Position numbers and translations under genes: made by a program | Assembly (NCBI GenBank): GCA_003290165.1 | Contig: QNQO01000222.1 | Location: forward strand, 682,001 to 746,000 | Source of the DNA: Berberis thunbergii | Lineage: Eukaryota; Streptophyta; Magnoliopsida; Ranunculales; Berberidaceae | Direction of reading: 5' to 3' | DNA length: 64,000 nucleotides | Shown: positions 27,601 through 34,952 of the stretch, piece after piece | Layout: each line of letters begins with the position of its first letter | Position numbering within the stretch: the stretch's first letter is position 1 | Notes under the pieces: generated by a model | Database searches by the model: none | What the model saw: only the letters and a program-made list of their open reading frames with translations | Told to the model about the DNA's origin: nothing

Positions 27601-30600
27601 TTGTTTTACTTTTGAAGCTGGAAGAAGAGAGCTTAACAAGAGACAGAGATGCACAGATAGTCAAAATTTACTGCAGAGTCTATTTAATTTATAAATTGTT
27701 TCAAAATAGTGTGTAGTTGTGTATCTAAGAGCAAAATAGCCATCAGAAACACAGAAATCAAATTACAGATAAATTACATAGAAAAATACCATTTTTTGTG
27801 TATATTACATCTAATTTAGAGCGAGCGAAGAACGACCTTGATGACGCCTGATGTACCACCAAATGAAAATCGCAAGTCAAGAACCCTTAGACCGAGAACG
27901 GCGTGAAGAGGTGTTCTAATCGAAACAACTCCTCTTCCCCACTGAAGGAATCAAAGAATTGGTGATTGTAATTGAGTGCATTAGAACTGGTGTTTCTTCA
28001 ATAACTACTTCCGAACACACGGAGAAAAACAAGAAAAAAACCAAGAAAAAAAAAGGAAAAAAATACTAGCCGTGTCGGGGTCATGTCCTTGCCGTGTCGG
28101 TCTCAGTCAACGTGTCATGACCGTTGACCACGTGTCGGATATGTGTTGGGCGCGTGTTGGACGTGAATCTATGTATGACACATATCCGACTCTCGCCACA
28201 GGGGTTTTCGAAGAGTTCGTGCATCCTTGCCTCCCACTAGATATTATCATGAGTAGGGACAGGCTGGCAATGGCACGAGTTCAGACCGGATACATAGCAT
28301 TAAGAGATTTAACAATTCAAATTTTTTGAATGCTAAAATAAATATTCAGATTTTATCTGAAGAAAAGAAATTGGTTTAAGAATTGGATCCGCATCCAATT
28401 TGTAATTATTTTAAATGCATATTGATGTTCTCGCACTTGCATTGAACTTGAAATTATTGGCGTTGAGTTCTCATTTAAAAAATACTTCATTCTATATATC
28501 TACATTCGAGATGTGAAAAATGAATGTGTAGTTTATAAATTATTTTTTCAAATGTCCCCCAAACTTAAAGGTATTAATATTGGATCTAAATATGCTTAAT
28601 CTGTTATCATTAGAACTACCAAACCAGATTTGGACCCTTGGAGTCTCGAGACAATTATTAGTTTATTACATATGGAGTTTTGTAAAGGGATATCCTTCAC
28701 ATTAGGCCTATGGTGCTAGGTTGAAGTTTTGGCACGATGAATAAGTGGGGATCCTACAAGTAACCTTTTTCTAGACTCTAGAGTTTGCATGTTTCCAAGA
28801 GTAGTTGGTCTGTTCGAAGTAAATGGCAGTGTAGGGATGGGATGGAACCTCCACTTTTGAAAGTATCTAAATGATATTGAAGCGTTAGACATGAAAAACT
28901 CAGTTTCTCAAATTGACTCCAAGTCCCTCAGGGAGGAGGAGGTATGTGCATTTTGAAGTGGGATGGGGAGGGCCAGTCACAGTGTTTTCAGTATGCAACA
29001 AGTTGGCTACTCTTCTGTTCCAAGAGTTTCCCATGGGCGCAGTTGATGGGGAGGACATTCTGATCAGTTTATTTACATAGAGTTTGGTCTAGAATTGGCT
29101 TCCTATCTGCAACGTGTGTTAATCAGGAGGAATGCAAGATTTGTAAAAGAAAGCGCAAAAGTTTTGAAATTTTCATGAAATTATTTCAGTTTTCCACTGT
29201 ACCAAAATTATAAGTCTGAAACTGAATATGGTATTTTATTGGAAATTTATTATAAGGTTTTGAACTTTTTGATATTTAGAAATAACTCATAAAAACTTAA
29301 AAACACTTTCTCAAAATCCAGGGAGTCCTTTTCTTGACCAAAATTGTTTCCCTAAAATTTGTATTTCCTTCAATCTTTTTCCTTTGCGTCAATAGTGTGG
29401 ATTTGTTGACACTGGAGTTCTTCAAGTTCTTCCTTTCAATCCGCCTTTGAGTATATGAATATTTCTGGATCAGCAAGATGTGATTTATCTTTCTGGTAAA
29501 GTCAGGCTCAGTTGAAACTAACAACAAAGATGATATGATTCATCATCCACTAATCATAGTCGGAGGATGTACGAGGATGGCATGTCATGGGCAAAGTAAA
29601 CAAACTTATGAGCCACATTTATCTATTTATCCATTATGGGTAAGTTCGTAAGAATGGACTTATGGACCACAATAATGTTTATAGTCATTTATTTTCCGTA
29701 GGTCTCAATTTTCATACATTTGAGCCAGCTAGAAACTCATTTTGGTATTGAAAGCATATTATGTTGTGCAAACAACTCTTAACAAACATGTAGTTATGTA
29801 TGACATTATGACTCTCTAGTGACTTTGTAAGGATCTTATGCAGTATGTTCAATTGGGTGTCGCTTTCGTGTGAGAAAAATATGTTCTTTACATGTTATAC
29901 ATTATTGCAATGCTAAACTTAAATTGTTTGCTTTTAAATTATATTTGCGTGTGTGAAAGTTATGGTTTCCTTATCATGTAGTATATATGTGTCGTATTTA
30001 TAGGGTTACTAATGTACTTACGCTTTATTTAATGTGTTAAATAGTTTGATCAGATTACATCTTGCTTTTCCATGTTTCTTACACTAACCTACTTTTTCAA
30101 TGTAACTAGAAATTTTCTCAAAATATTTCCTAAATCAAGGTACCAAAATTTTCTTGTTTCATGAAATCTGAAACCATTCCTCACTAAAGATCACCTCAAC
30201 ATGATGTTTAGAGTCATTCCCATAATCTATTTCGGATCTCTTGGGCCATGCCTTTGTGTGTTCAAATCAATGGGGGTGCAAATGCTTTTACCGCAAGGAA
30301 ATTTAACGCGTTACTGAAGCTTGTACATTATGCTATTATTGGATTATTTGGAATACAAGAAACGGAAATTTTCAAAAAAAAACAAGTCATCCTGTGAATA
30401 CTTCTAGTGGTTGTAGTTGCGAAGCTAGAGTTTGAAAGTCTTCAACCCTCTCTCCAAAAGATAAGTTAATAATAGAAACTCCAAAAAATGGGTTCACTAG
30501 AAGTTTACAAACCAAAACATCGAAACTTAAATTTGTCAAAGTTTTACAAATTCAATTAATTCTCCAAATTTAACCTAAACTACATTAGCCAATGGCCTTA

Positions 30601-33322
30601 ATTTATAACGACCTAAGCTTTGATAGCAAGCAACTAATTTCCTAAACAATATAGAAACCTTAACCAGTGTTCTAAAAAGCGCTAGGCGGTGGGCGGGCGG
30701 TAGCAAGTGCCTAGTGCCCAGGGGCCTCGGCGGCACCTAGGCGGTCTTAGGTTTTGTATTTTAACTTTAATAATTTACAAAAGTTAAGCATAATACCTTA
30801 TCAATTACACCCAATTTAATGCCAAGATACATATACAAAATTTAAAAACATGAAAAATTAACAATCATGAACAAAATTTATTAAAACTCAAATGACTGAA
30901 GTTGGTCATGATGTGTACTTTATACAAAGTTGAATTTGTGGACAAATATCTAAACATACTCTTTTATTTTTCTTCAAATTGCATGAATAACCTCAGTCAT
31001 GTTTAATAAAATCTACATTACTACAAATGATACTCGCAGATTCTTTGAGAATTCCATTAAGTAATCATCTTTTGCTAAATTTAGACATATACTAAATAAA
31101 AAATAATTAAATTATTTATTTCTAAAAAAAAAGAAAAATAAAATAAGAACACAATCAGCCGTATTAAAAAAAATAACTCGCCCAGACCCGCCTAGACCGT
31201 CCAGACCCGCCTAGACTGCCCAGAACTCGCCCAGCCATTAATCTGGGCATTTTTCTATCGCCTAGACTGATTTTTAGAACACTGACCCTAACTCCTACTT
31301 GAATTGAATCCTTAATTCAAACTGGAATCGTAGTCCTAGTTGGGTCTTAACATGGACTGACCGAAATATTAATTAATTAATACAAGATATCCTCTACAAA
31401 ATTTAAGTATCTTAGCGTGCAAACCTCTTTTTGAATTAAGCCTCAAAACTACGCCAAATTGGATCGTAAATCTAACTCCGCGTTGGTACATCAGTTGTTC
31501 GATGATGGTGAATAGAACTATACTCATTAAAAGAGGAATTAAAATCATATGGTAGTGCAAACAGATGCACGGTGCTACGAATAATGAAGAACGAATAACA
31601 TGATCTTCATTAGTAGCCTTTGGTGGTGACACAATGTAACATTTGGGGTGCACATAGCCTGGACTACAAATTTGGCCATCTTCTCCAAACGAATTGTGAT
31701 CAACTCCAAACTAGTTACATCAATGCCATTGCCTCCATCGACTGCTGCGATGAATTCCAAATCAGCTCTTACTGGCTACTGCCACTATCGACTAGTACGA
31801 TGAACACTAACAAGGCAACAAACTTATAGAGGACAAGGGACTGGATAAGGTTCGTCTCGCGAAATTGATGGAAGACCAAGCAAGGAGCGTGGACAATGGC
31901 AAGGTTAGGTCAGTGCCGACGAGCTTGATTTTGTACCGTTAGAAACAAGATCAAGGAAGAACCGGTTTTTTGAGGCCAGGGCTACTCTTGATCAATCCGG
32001 CGAAGGCGCGTGATCGTCTGTGCAGTTTGAATCATTTCAAGTATCATCCTTCTTCATCTCTGCACTTCTTCCTCTTTGGGTTTGGGTTCCCAACTTGCAA
32101 ATCACTTTCCAACAAATTTGAGAAATTAGGGTTGTTCTCTACAACCACCCTTTTTTGTGAATTTATTCGATCTTTAGATTTTCTTTCACGTGAAACCTAC
32201 AAAATTTTTGTGATGTGCTTCAGCTGCACAATGTAACAATTTGCGAATAACCGTATTCGTATACATCAAACACAAGCGGTTTCTTCCAATCAACAGTAAC
32301 TTTTCGCAGCATCTTTCTCCAATATTTTACCACTCTGATATCAAATTGGTATGTTCATTGGAAGCTTACAAACCAAAACATCGAAACTTATATTTTTCAA
32401 AGTTTTACAAATTCAATTAATTATCCAAATTCAACGTAAAATTGTCTATTAAATTGACCAATGGCCTTAATTTGTAATTGACCTAAGCTTGCGAGCAACT
32501 AGTTCCCTAAACAAAGTAGAAATTTTAACTCATACTTGCATTGAATTCCTAATTCTAATTGGACTCGTACTCTTAGTTGGGTCATAGCATAGCATGACCC
32601 AATTATTAATTAAATAATACAATAAATAAAATAACCATATTAAGTCAAAATCCCAGTCAACAATGCAAAACAACAATTATATAAGAAGAAATCAAAGTAA
32701 ACATAAAGATACTCAATTCCCCTAAATGCAAACGCCAGTAAAAATTAAATTTAGGGGATAAACTAATTTCCTAAAAGTACAAATAAATAGAACTTATTGG
32801 AAGAAGAACGAAACACCCAATTCCTTAAAATGTCCAATGATATACTGGGAACAAGAAATTAAGTCAAGAAAAAGAGAACCCCAATAGGGAAAACAACTTG
32901 CCTGACGACCTCCATTGGAACCTGAATGTTGCAATTCTCAGAAACTTTCTGCATGTTATCCAATTCAGCCACGAGAGCGTTTCTGAAACAAACGATAAAA
33001 ACAATAAAAAATCAAAATTCCTAAATGTCAAAATTGAGAAAGGAGAATCCATGAGAGTGGATTGAATCGCTTACAGGCGTTGAAGGAGAGGGAGTTGGGA
33101 GGCGACATTGAAAGAGGAGACGGTGAGATGAAGCTGGTGGAGAATTCCGAGGGTTTTGTCGATGGAGTCGATCACTCGGTCCAGACTCTTCTTCTGTTTC
33201 GATGAAGATTCATCTTGTTGTTGTTGTTCGTTCGCTGCTGCTTGATTACTAATCATCTCAACTCCATTGGCGGTAGTAGCTCCTGCTGCTGCAGTTGAGG
33301 AAGTGTTCTGAATTGAATCCAT
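542..33322 (-). CDS. MED10: Mediator of RNA polymerase II transcription subunit 10 (MED10/NUT2), five exons over 33 kb
   Basis: MED10 belongs to the middle module of Mediator, the nuclear complex that links transcription factors to RNA polymerase II. Joining 33,322-33,075, 32,982-32,902, 17,219-17,117, 13,817-13,728 and 613-542 gives an open frame of 197 residues, close to plant MED10 length. Residues 1-45 are a low-complexity, Q/S-rich leader. The conserved Med10 domain then begins, with recognisable blocks [66 protein letters not shown] and [14 protein letters not shown]. All junctions keep phase. Three introns are GT-AG and the second is GC-AG. The ATG at 33,320-33,322 is the only one that places the leader in frame and follows a TATA box by about 60 bases. 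The introns are 92, 15,682, 3,299 and 13,114 bases and are mostly transposable elements. There is no frameshift or stop, so I read it as intact; expression is not shown by sequence alone. Confidence 0.93.
614..1150. other. MED10 intron 4, 3' end, no other feature
   Basis: Intronic sequence directly upstream of exon 5. The stretch near 700-840 is C-rich but shows no supported exon. No TE domain is visible. Confidence 0.4.
1153..2930. repeat. Composite AT-rich TIR/MITE-like repeat region
   Basis: The left end (1,153-1,200) reads GGGGTGCATTCAATTAAGG followed by a GTGAAGGATTTTAAAATC block. The right end (about 2,785-2,930) carries the same block inverted (GATTGTGAAGGATTTTAAA on the minus strand). 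Many copies of the core AATCCATCAAAATC and its complement fill the region. A second direct copy of the left block and its tail lies at 1,808-2,085. This looks like a non-autonomous DNA transposon of a common plant type with a nested or duplicated relative inside. No transposase is visible and exact ends and target duplication are unresolved. It lies within MED10 intron 4. Confidence 0.5.
2932..3210. repeat. GT-rich minisatellite, duplicated unit
   Basis: Two imperfect tandem copies of about 130-140 bases, both starting with CTT(G)GAxATT and CTTACTCTAT, followed by long runs of GGTGGT/GTTGTGG. It abuts the LTR of the Tat-like element at 3,222. Purine-pyrimidine strand asymmetry is strong. It has no coding value. 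Confidence 0.65.
4412..5800 (+). pseudogene. gag (capsid) remnant of Tat-like element
   Basis: Frames from 4,412-4,645, 4,746-5,084, 4,934-5,416 and onward show gag features in order. [20 protein letters not shown] is typical of plant gypsy capsid, followed by [18 protein letters not shown] and a basic K/R-rich tail. [21 protein letters not shown] block at 5,618-5,690 corresponds to the Tat-type region before protease. Frameshifts and stops separate the pieces, so no full-length protein can be made. The protease that should follow is reduced to a short ITFLTRA remnant near 5,845. Confidence 0.75.
6560..7240. repeat. About 70-base tandem repeats in Tat-like element
   Basis: Nine or so copies of a unit containing GTAAAAGTTGGGACGAAC, AGTCAACTTATTC and AAATAAACTTCGAGTCGAC, with copy starts near 6,586, 6,658, 6,723, 6,779, 6,849, 6,921, 6,992 and 7,062. 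Copies differ by point changes and small indels. The position between gag/pol and the antisense ORF matches tandem blocks known in Tat-lineage elements. Confidence 0.85.
7690..9600 (-). pseudogene. Antisense ORF remnant of Tat-like element
   Basis: Minus-strand open pieces at 9,347-8,982, 8,471-8,214, 8,109-7,897 and 8,102-7,695 run antisense to gag. The 8,471-8,214 piece is rich in E, A, L and K with heptad-like spacing ([20 protein letters not shown]), a likely coiled coil. The next piece is acidic ([11 protein letters not shown]). Tat elements often carry such a reverse ORF of unknown function. Stops and frameshifts divide it. No catalytic motif is seen and no host gene is recognised. Confidence 0.55.
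9661..10757. other. Unassigned, probably transposon-derived
   Basis: No coding domain is visible. A TATA-like CCTATATAAACAAT (about 10,170) and a C-rich CGAGGCGCTGCCTCGA palindrome (10,337-10,352) look like LTR promoter sequence, but I cannot find a second copy or element ends. It could be an old solo LTR. Confidence 0.3.
10763..12264 (-). mobile_element. TRIM retrotransposon (TRIM-1), complete
   Basis: Two direct repeats of 220 bases each (10,763-10,982 and 12,045-12,264) start TG and end CA. In the minus orientation the primer binding site TGGTATCAGAG (12,031-12,041, initiator Met tRNA type) lies three bases inside the 5' LTR. A polypurine tract AAAGGGGAGAA (10,983-10,993) abuts the 3' LTR. 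Flanks AAAAT and AAAAC give a 4/5 target duplication. The 1,062-base internal region has no gag or pol frame. This is a textbook non-autonomous terminal-repeat element, in sense with MED10. A relative lies at 30,489-32,647. Confidence 0.85.
12270..13727. other. MED10 intron 4, 5' part, no further feature
   Basis: Ordinary AT-rich intron. Short frames at 12,739 and 13,237 have no recognisable domain. Poly-T tracts occur at 12,645-12,658 and 13,620-13,636. No TE ends are found. Confidence 0.4.
13728..13817 (-). CDS. MED10: MED10 exon 4
   Basis: Exactly 30 codons (residues 145-174), [12 protein letters not shown] to REIRATSAA. The acceptor is GCATAG and the donor is GTAAGT. If this donor is not used, the frame runs on about 50 codons into the intron and gives a different C-terminus. 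Confidence 0.92.
13996..14342. mobile_element. Possible MITE with imperfect TIRs
   Basis: The left end GGCCCTGACAG...GTGCCCAAGGTG and the right end, read in reverse as GGCCCTGAGGG...GCCCAAGATGGGGCAC, form imperfect inverted ends about 345 bases apart. No coding capacity is seen. The target duplication is not clear. It lies in MED10 intron 3. Confidence 0.4.
14580..14705. repeat. Short direct duplication
   Basis: GAAAGATGTCAGTGA and CTGCCATCAATCCCAAGT each occur twice in alternating order within about 125 bases, a local duplication in MED10 intron 3 next to an L1 fragment. Confidence 0.55.
14750..15540 (-). pseudogene. L1-type LINE ORF2 C-terminal fragment
   Basis: Minus-strand frames show an acidic W/S-rich stretch ([15 protein letters not shown]) and then [24 protein letters not shown] and [13 protein letters not shown]. 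These are the hallmarks of the zinc-knuckle-like tail (zf-RVT) at the end of plant L1 ORF2. The frames are broken by stops and the reverse transcriptase core is absent. It lies in MED10 intron 3 in the gene's sense direction. Confidence 0.7.
15541..17116. other. MED10 intron 3, 5' part, no feature
   Basis: No supported exon or element. The frame at 16,683-16,943 on the minus strand is hydrophobic but resembles no known family and looks random. Confidence 0.4.
17117..17219 (-). CDS. MED10: MED10 exon 3
   Basis: Codes residues 110-144, including the highly conserved DDGKNPDEF block and KGKTDAFK. The acceptor is TTATAG and the donor is AAG|GTACTC. It is separated from exon 2 by 15.7 kb of nested transposons. 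Confidence 0.92.
17220..17639. other. MED10 intron 2, 3' end
   Basis: Intronic sequence between exon 3 and the L1 insertion, with no recognisable feature. Confidence 0.4.
18643..19436. mobile_element. Non-autonomous hAT element, copy A
   Basis: 794 bases with TIRs CAAGGATACA and CAAGGATGCAC and an 8-base flank GCGGAGCA/GCGGAGCC (7/8 match). Subterminal sequence is rich in GTGTCGGACACG-like palindromic motifs. There is no transposase frame. It shares its length, ends and interior with copy B at 27,455. Confidence 0.75.
20458..21809. mobile_element. Non-autonomous hAT element in LTR 1
   Basis: 1,352 bases with 12-base inverted ends TAGGGGTGGGCA and an 8-base flank GTTTTAAT/GTTTCAAT (7/8). Subterminal regions are full of GGGACGGGAT-type repeats and their complements (CCCATCC, CCCGTCC). 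No transposase frame is present. The insertion sits about 15 bases from the 3' end of the LTR. Confidence 0.8.
22723..25911 (+). mobile_element. RTE-clade LINE, full-length but mutated
   Basis: A 3,189-base element bounded by a 9-base target duplication AATGAAGTA (22,714-22,722 and 25,912-25,920). The 3' end is (TGA)n/(GAT)n-like, TTTGATGATGATGATG, typical of RTE elements, which lack a poly(A) tail. Endonuclease and reverse transcriptase remnants occur in order on the plus strand. It lies inside a small-LTR retrotransposon within MED10 intron 2. Confidence 0.85.
22980..25860 (+). pseudogene. RTE LINE ORF (endonuclease plus reverse transcriptase), broken
   Basis: The endonuclease begins with [20 protein letters not shown] and NINIVCLQ (22,990-23,108). 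MYAPQVG and [11 protein letters not shown] (23,293-23,430) follow. The reverse transcriptase has [25 protein letters not shown] (24,830-24,862) and the catalytic FADD in [12 protein letters not shown] (25,087-25,122). The tail has [23 protein letters not shown] and [10 protein letters not shown], as in RTE proteins. Several stops and frame changes separate these blocks (for example before 23,110, 23,617 and 24,876), so no active protein is made. Confidence 0.85.
25921..26820. other. Remaining internal part of small-LTR retrotransposon
   Basis: Lies between the RTE target duplication and LTR 2. A 99-codon plus-strand frame at 26,526 shows no recognised domain. ACCCAGGAGATTGA immediately before LTR 2 is a weak polypurine-tract candidate. 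Confidence 0.4.
27455..28229. mobile_element. Non-autonomous hAT element, copy B
   Basis: 775 bases with perfect 11-base TIRs CAAGGATGCAC and a perfect 8-base target duplication CCTCCCAC. The interior is clearly homologous to copy A (shared GAACGACCTTGATGACGCC, CCACCAAATGAAAATC and CAAAGAATTGGTGATTG). No transposase. It is inserted in the L1 remnant. Confidence 0.88.
29201..30483. other. MED10 intron 2, no feature recognised
   Basis: AT-rich with no domain or element ends found. The minus-strand frame at 29,297-29,527 looks random. Confidence 0.4.
30489..32647 (-). mobile_element. TRIM retrotransposon (TRIM-2), with hAT in its left LTR
   Basis: Same family as TRIM-1. The left LTR (30,489 to about 31,386) and right LTR (32,347-32,647) share GCTTACAAACCAAAACATCG, CAATGGCCTTAATTT and TTAGTTGGGTC. 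The primer site TGATATCAGAG (minus, 32,333-32,343) is a one-base variant with the same three-base spacing to the LTR as in TRIM-1. The internal region matches TRIM-1 (for example CATCAAACACAAG and TTAGGGTTGTTCTC) but codes for nothing recognisable. Flanking duplication is not preserved. Confidence 0.75.
30665..31284. mobile_element. Non-autonomous hAT element in TRIM-2 LTR
   Basis: 620 bases with 14-base inverted ends CAGTGTTCTAAAAA (right end CTAAAAATC variant) and an 8-base flank ACCTTAAC/ACCCTAAC (7/8). Subterminal CGCCTAGGCGG and CCCGCCTAGAC repeats are GC-rich while the interior is AT-rich. No transposase. Confidence 0.8.
32648..32901. other. MED10 intron 2, 5' end with GC donor
   Basis: Ordinary intron sequence. 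The donor at 32,896-32,901 reads GCAAGT on the minus strand. Confidence 0.6.
32902..32982 (-). CDS. MED10: MED10 exon 2
   Basis: Codes residues 83-109 and part of 110, including [11 protein letters not shown] and [11 protein letters not shown]. The acceptor is TTTCAG. The donor reads AG|GCAAGT, a non-canonical GC donor with otherwise perfect consensus. The preceding intron is only 92 bases. Confidence 0.92.
33075..33322 (-). CDS. MED10: MED10 exon 1
   Basis: Codes residues 1-82 plus two bases of codon 83. It starts at the ATG at 33,320-33,322 and ends at a GTAAGC donor (33,069-33,074). It contains the variable Q/S/T/A-rich N-terminus and the start of the Med10 domain. Confidence 0.92.
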
Positions 33323-33380
33323 TGTGTCCGTCTGTCTTTTGGCAGCAGAAGCAGAAGAGGGTATGTTTGTGTTGGTTTTG

Positions 33381-33390
33381 ATTTATATAT
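33381..33390 (-). promoter_or_regulatory. TATA box of MED10
   Basis: The minus strand reads ATATATAAAT here, about 60 bases upstream of the MED10 start codon, implying a 5' leader of roughly 30 bases. The flank up to the hAT insertion at 33,590 is only about 200 bases, so the proximal promoter is short or extends into transposon DNA. Confidence 0.55.
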
Positions 33391-33589
33391 CGCGTGTGCG
33401 TCCAAGGAGAGAGAGAAAAGACGGAGGGAATGGGACACGTGCACCGCACGCTTTAGTTTTCTTTATTTTTTATTTTTTTATTTTTTTTACAAGGCAAAGA
33501 AAAGCATTAGCTTGCATTACGCTTCGGTTGCTTGGTGGTAATTCAAGAATAACAATGCAAGGTCCAATAATTATTTGGTTTATCTAGAA

Positions 33590-34850
33590 TTTGGGGTCGG
33601 CACGGTCCAACGGTTACAAATTTGGAAGAACCTAACTCGAACAGTATAAATTTAACGGATCCGGTCTGGTCTGGATTCTCTAATTTTTAACATTGGGACC
33701 GAACCTAACTCGAACCGTTTAGAACGTTTCGGTTCCTACGATTCCAAACGATTTCAATGTTTAAGAATCAAAAATCACAACTTTACTTGATGTTGCCCCA
33801 TTCACCATCGTTTCTCTTTTCACACACACTCTGCCTACCTCTCTCTGTTTATCGAGAGATTGAATTCCGAATCCTCTACGAAGAAGGTCTACATCAAAAT
33901 TCAATACAATTCAATAATTTCTTGTTGACCATTCAATGGCATTTTCCCTATTGTTGTGTTGATTTGAGTGACATGAATCTCTTGTGGAAGAAGATGATAA
34001 TTGATTCCAAGCCTCTCAAGAGTCTTCTTTAGTTCTAAAGCAATTTATGATCCCGCAAAGTTGGTAGAAACAATATGAAGATAAAGCATCGTCGCAAATC
34101 AATTCAACAATGATTTCCTGTTAACCATTCAGTGGCATTTTCCCTCTTGTTGTGTTGATTTAAGTGACATGAATCTCTTGCGGAAAAAGATGATAACTAA
34201 ATCCAAGCCTCTCAAAGATTTTCTACAGTCAGAAACAAGTTATGATCTCCTTGAAGATTTCTCTCCAATGTTCGAATTATTCATTGTGTGGCAAACACAA
34301 GAGACACATCTTCAGCTTGTCCATGTTCTCAATATCTTTTAATACCACTCCATGACAAAGTTCCCTCTACTTGGTTATCAAAAGTGCAATCATTCTCTTC
34401 GTCTCCGATTTTTTTGTGTCCGCGAGTTAGACCCTTCTTCTCAGATCTACTGCTCATTCACTTTGATCTACTGCGCGCTCTAGATCCAGCTACTTCAGCG
34501 ATCGAGCCTTCAAAGCCAACCACTGCCACGGATTCTCACGACGATGATTCTTCCGTCACATCTAAGAAATCGAAGAGGCGTCGTCTCGAAGAATAAAGTG
34601 TGTTGTCTTTGTGAAGTAGGGAATAAAAGCCCTCCAATGAGAATAAGACACAAGTATGGGTGTAATACAAAACGGATTGGAACCAGACTGTTTGAATTCA
34701 AACATTTGGAACTAGACTCAAACAGTTTTACAACAGATCCGGAAGGATCCGGACCGTTTATTAATAGGCACAATAAAAATCGGACCGTTTGGAGCAAAAC
34801 GAGCCGGTTCAATTTGAATCCGCAGCTCCTCGACCCGTTTCCCACCCCTA
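33590..34850. mobile_element. hAT-like element upstream of MED10
   Basis: 1,261 bases with imperfect ends TTTGGGGTCGGCA and TAGGGGTGGGAA (right end reversed) and an 8-base flank ATCTAGAA/ATCTAGAT (7/8). Subterminal regions carry repeated GGATCCGG/CGGACCGTTT motifs. The interior has a duplicated segment of about 130 bases (33,900-34,032 and 34,098-34,228) and plus-strand frames of unknown origin, one ending in an acidic/basic stretch (HDDDSSVTSKKSKRRRLEE at 34,540-34,596). These may be captured host sequence, but I do not recognise it. Confidence 0.65.
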
Positions 34851-34859
34851 ATCTAGATG

Positions 34860-34952
34860 TCTTACAGTGTTGGGTTGTGGTGAGGTGGTTGTAATGTTTG
34901 TGGTGGATGTGAATGTGGTCGTGATGGCGGATGTTGCATGGTGGCTAGAAGA
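34860..34952. repeat. GT-rich tract
   Basis: GTTGTGGTGAGGTGGTTG-type sequence similar in composition to the 2,932-3,210 minisatellite. It directly abuts the Tat-like LTR that starts at 34,953. Confidence 0.5.

Larger units (their letters stand above)
17640..29200 (+). mobile_element. Decayed L1-type LINE split by nested insertions
   Basis: Pieces of one L1 ORF2 on the plus strand appear in correct order. The reverse transcriptase start ([21 protein letters not shown], 17,690-17,760) is followed by palm and thumb remnants with [14 protein letters not shown] and [12 protein letters not shown] (18,230-18,370). The frame resumes at 27,236 with W-rich [12 protein letters not shown] sequence and again from 28,700 to 29,150 with KFWHDE and the acidic C-terminal block. 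The gaps are filled by the TIR element at 18,633-27,235 and the hAT at 27,455-28,229. Many stops make it inactive. It is antisense to MED10. Assigning all pieces to one copy is my inference from order and strand. Confidence 0.6.
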
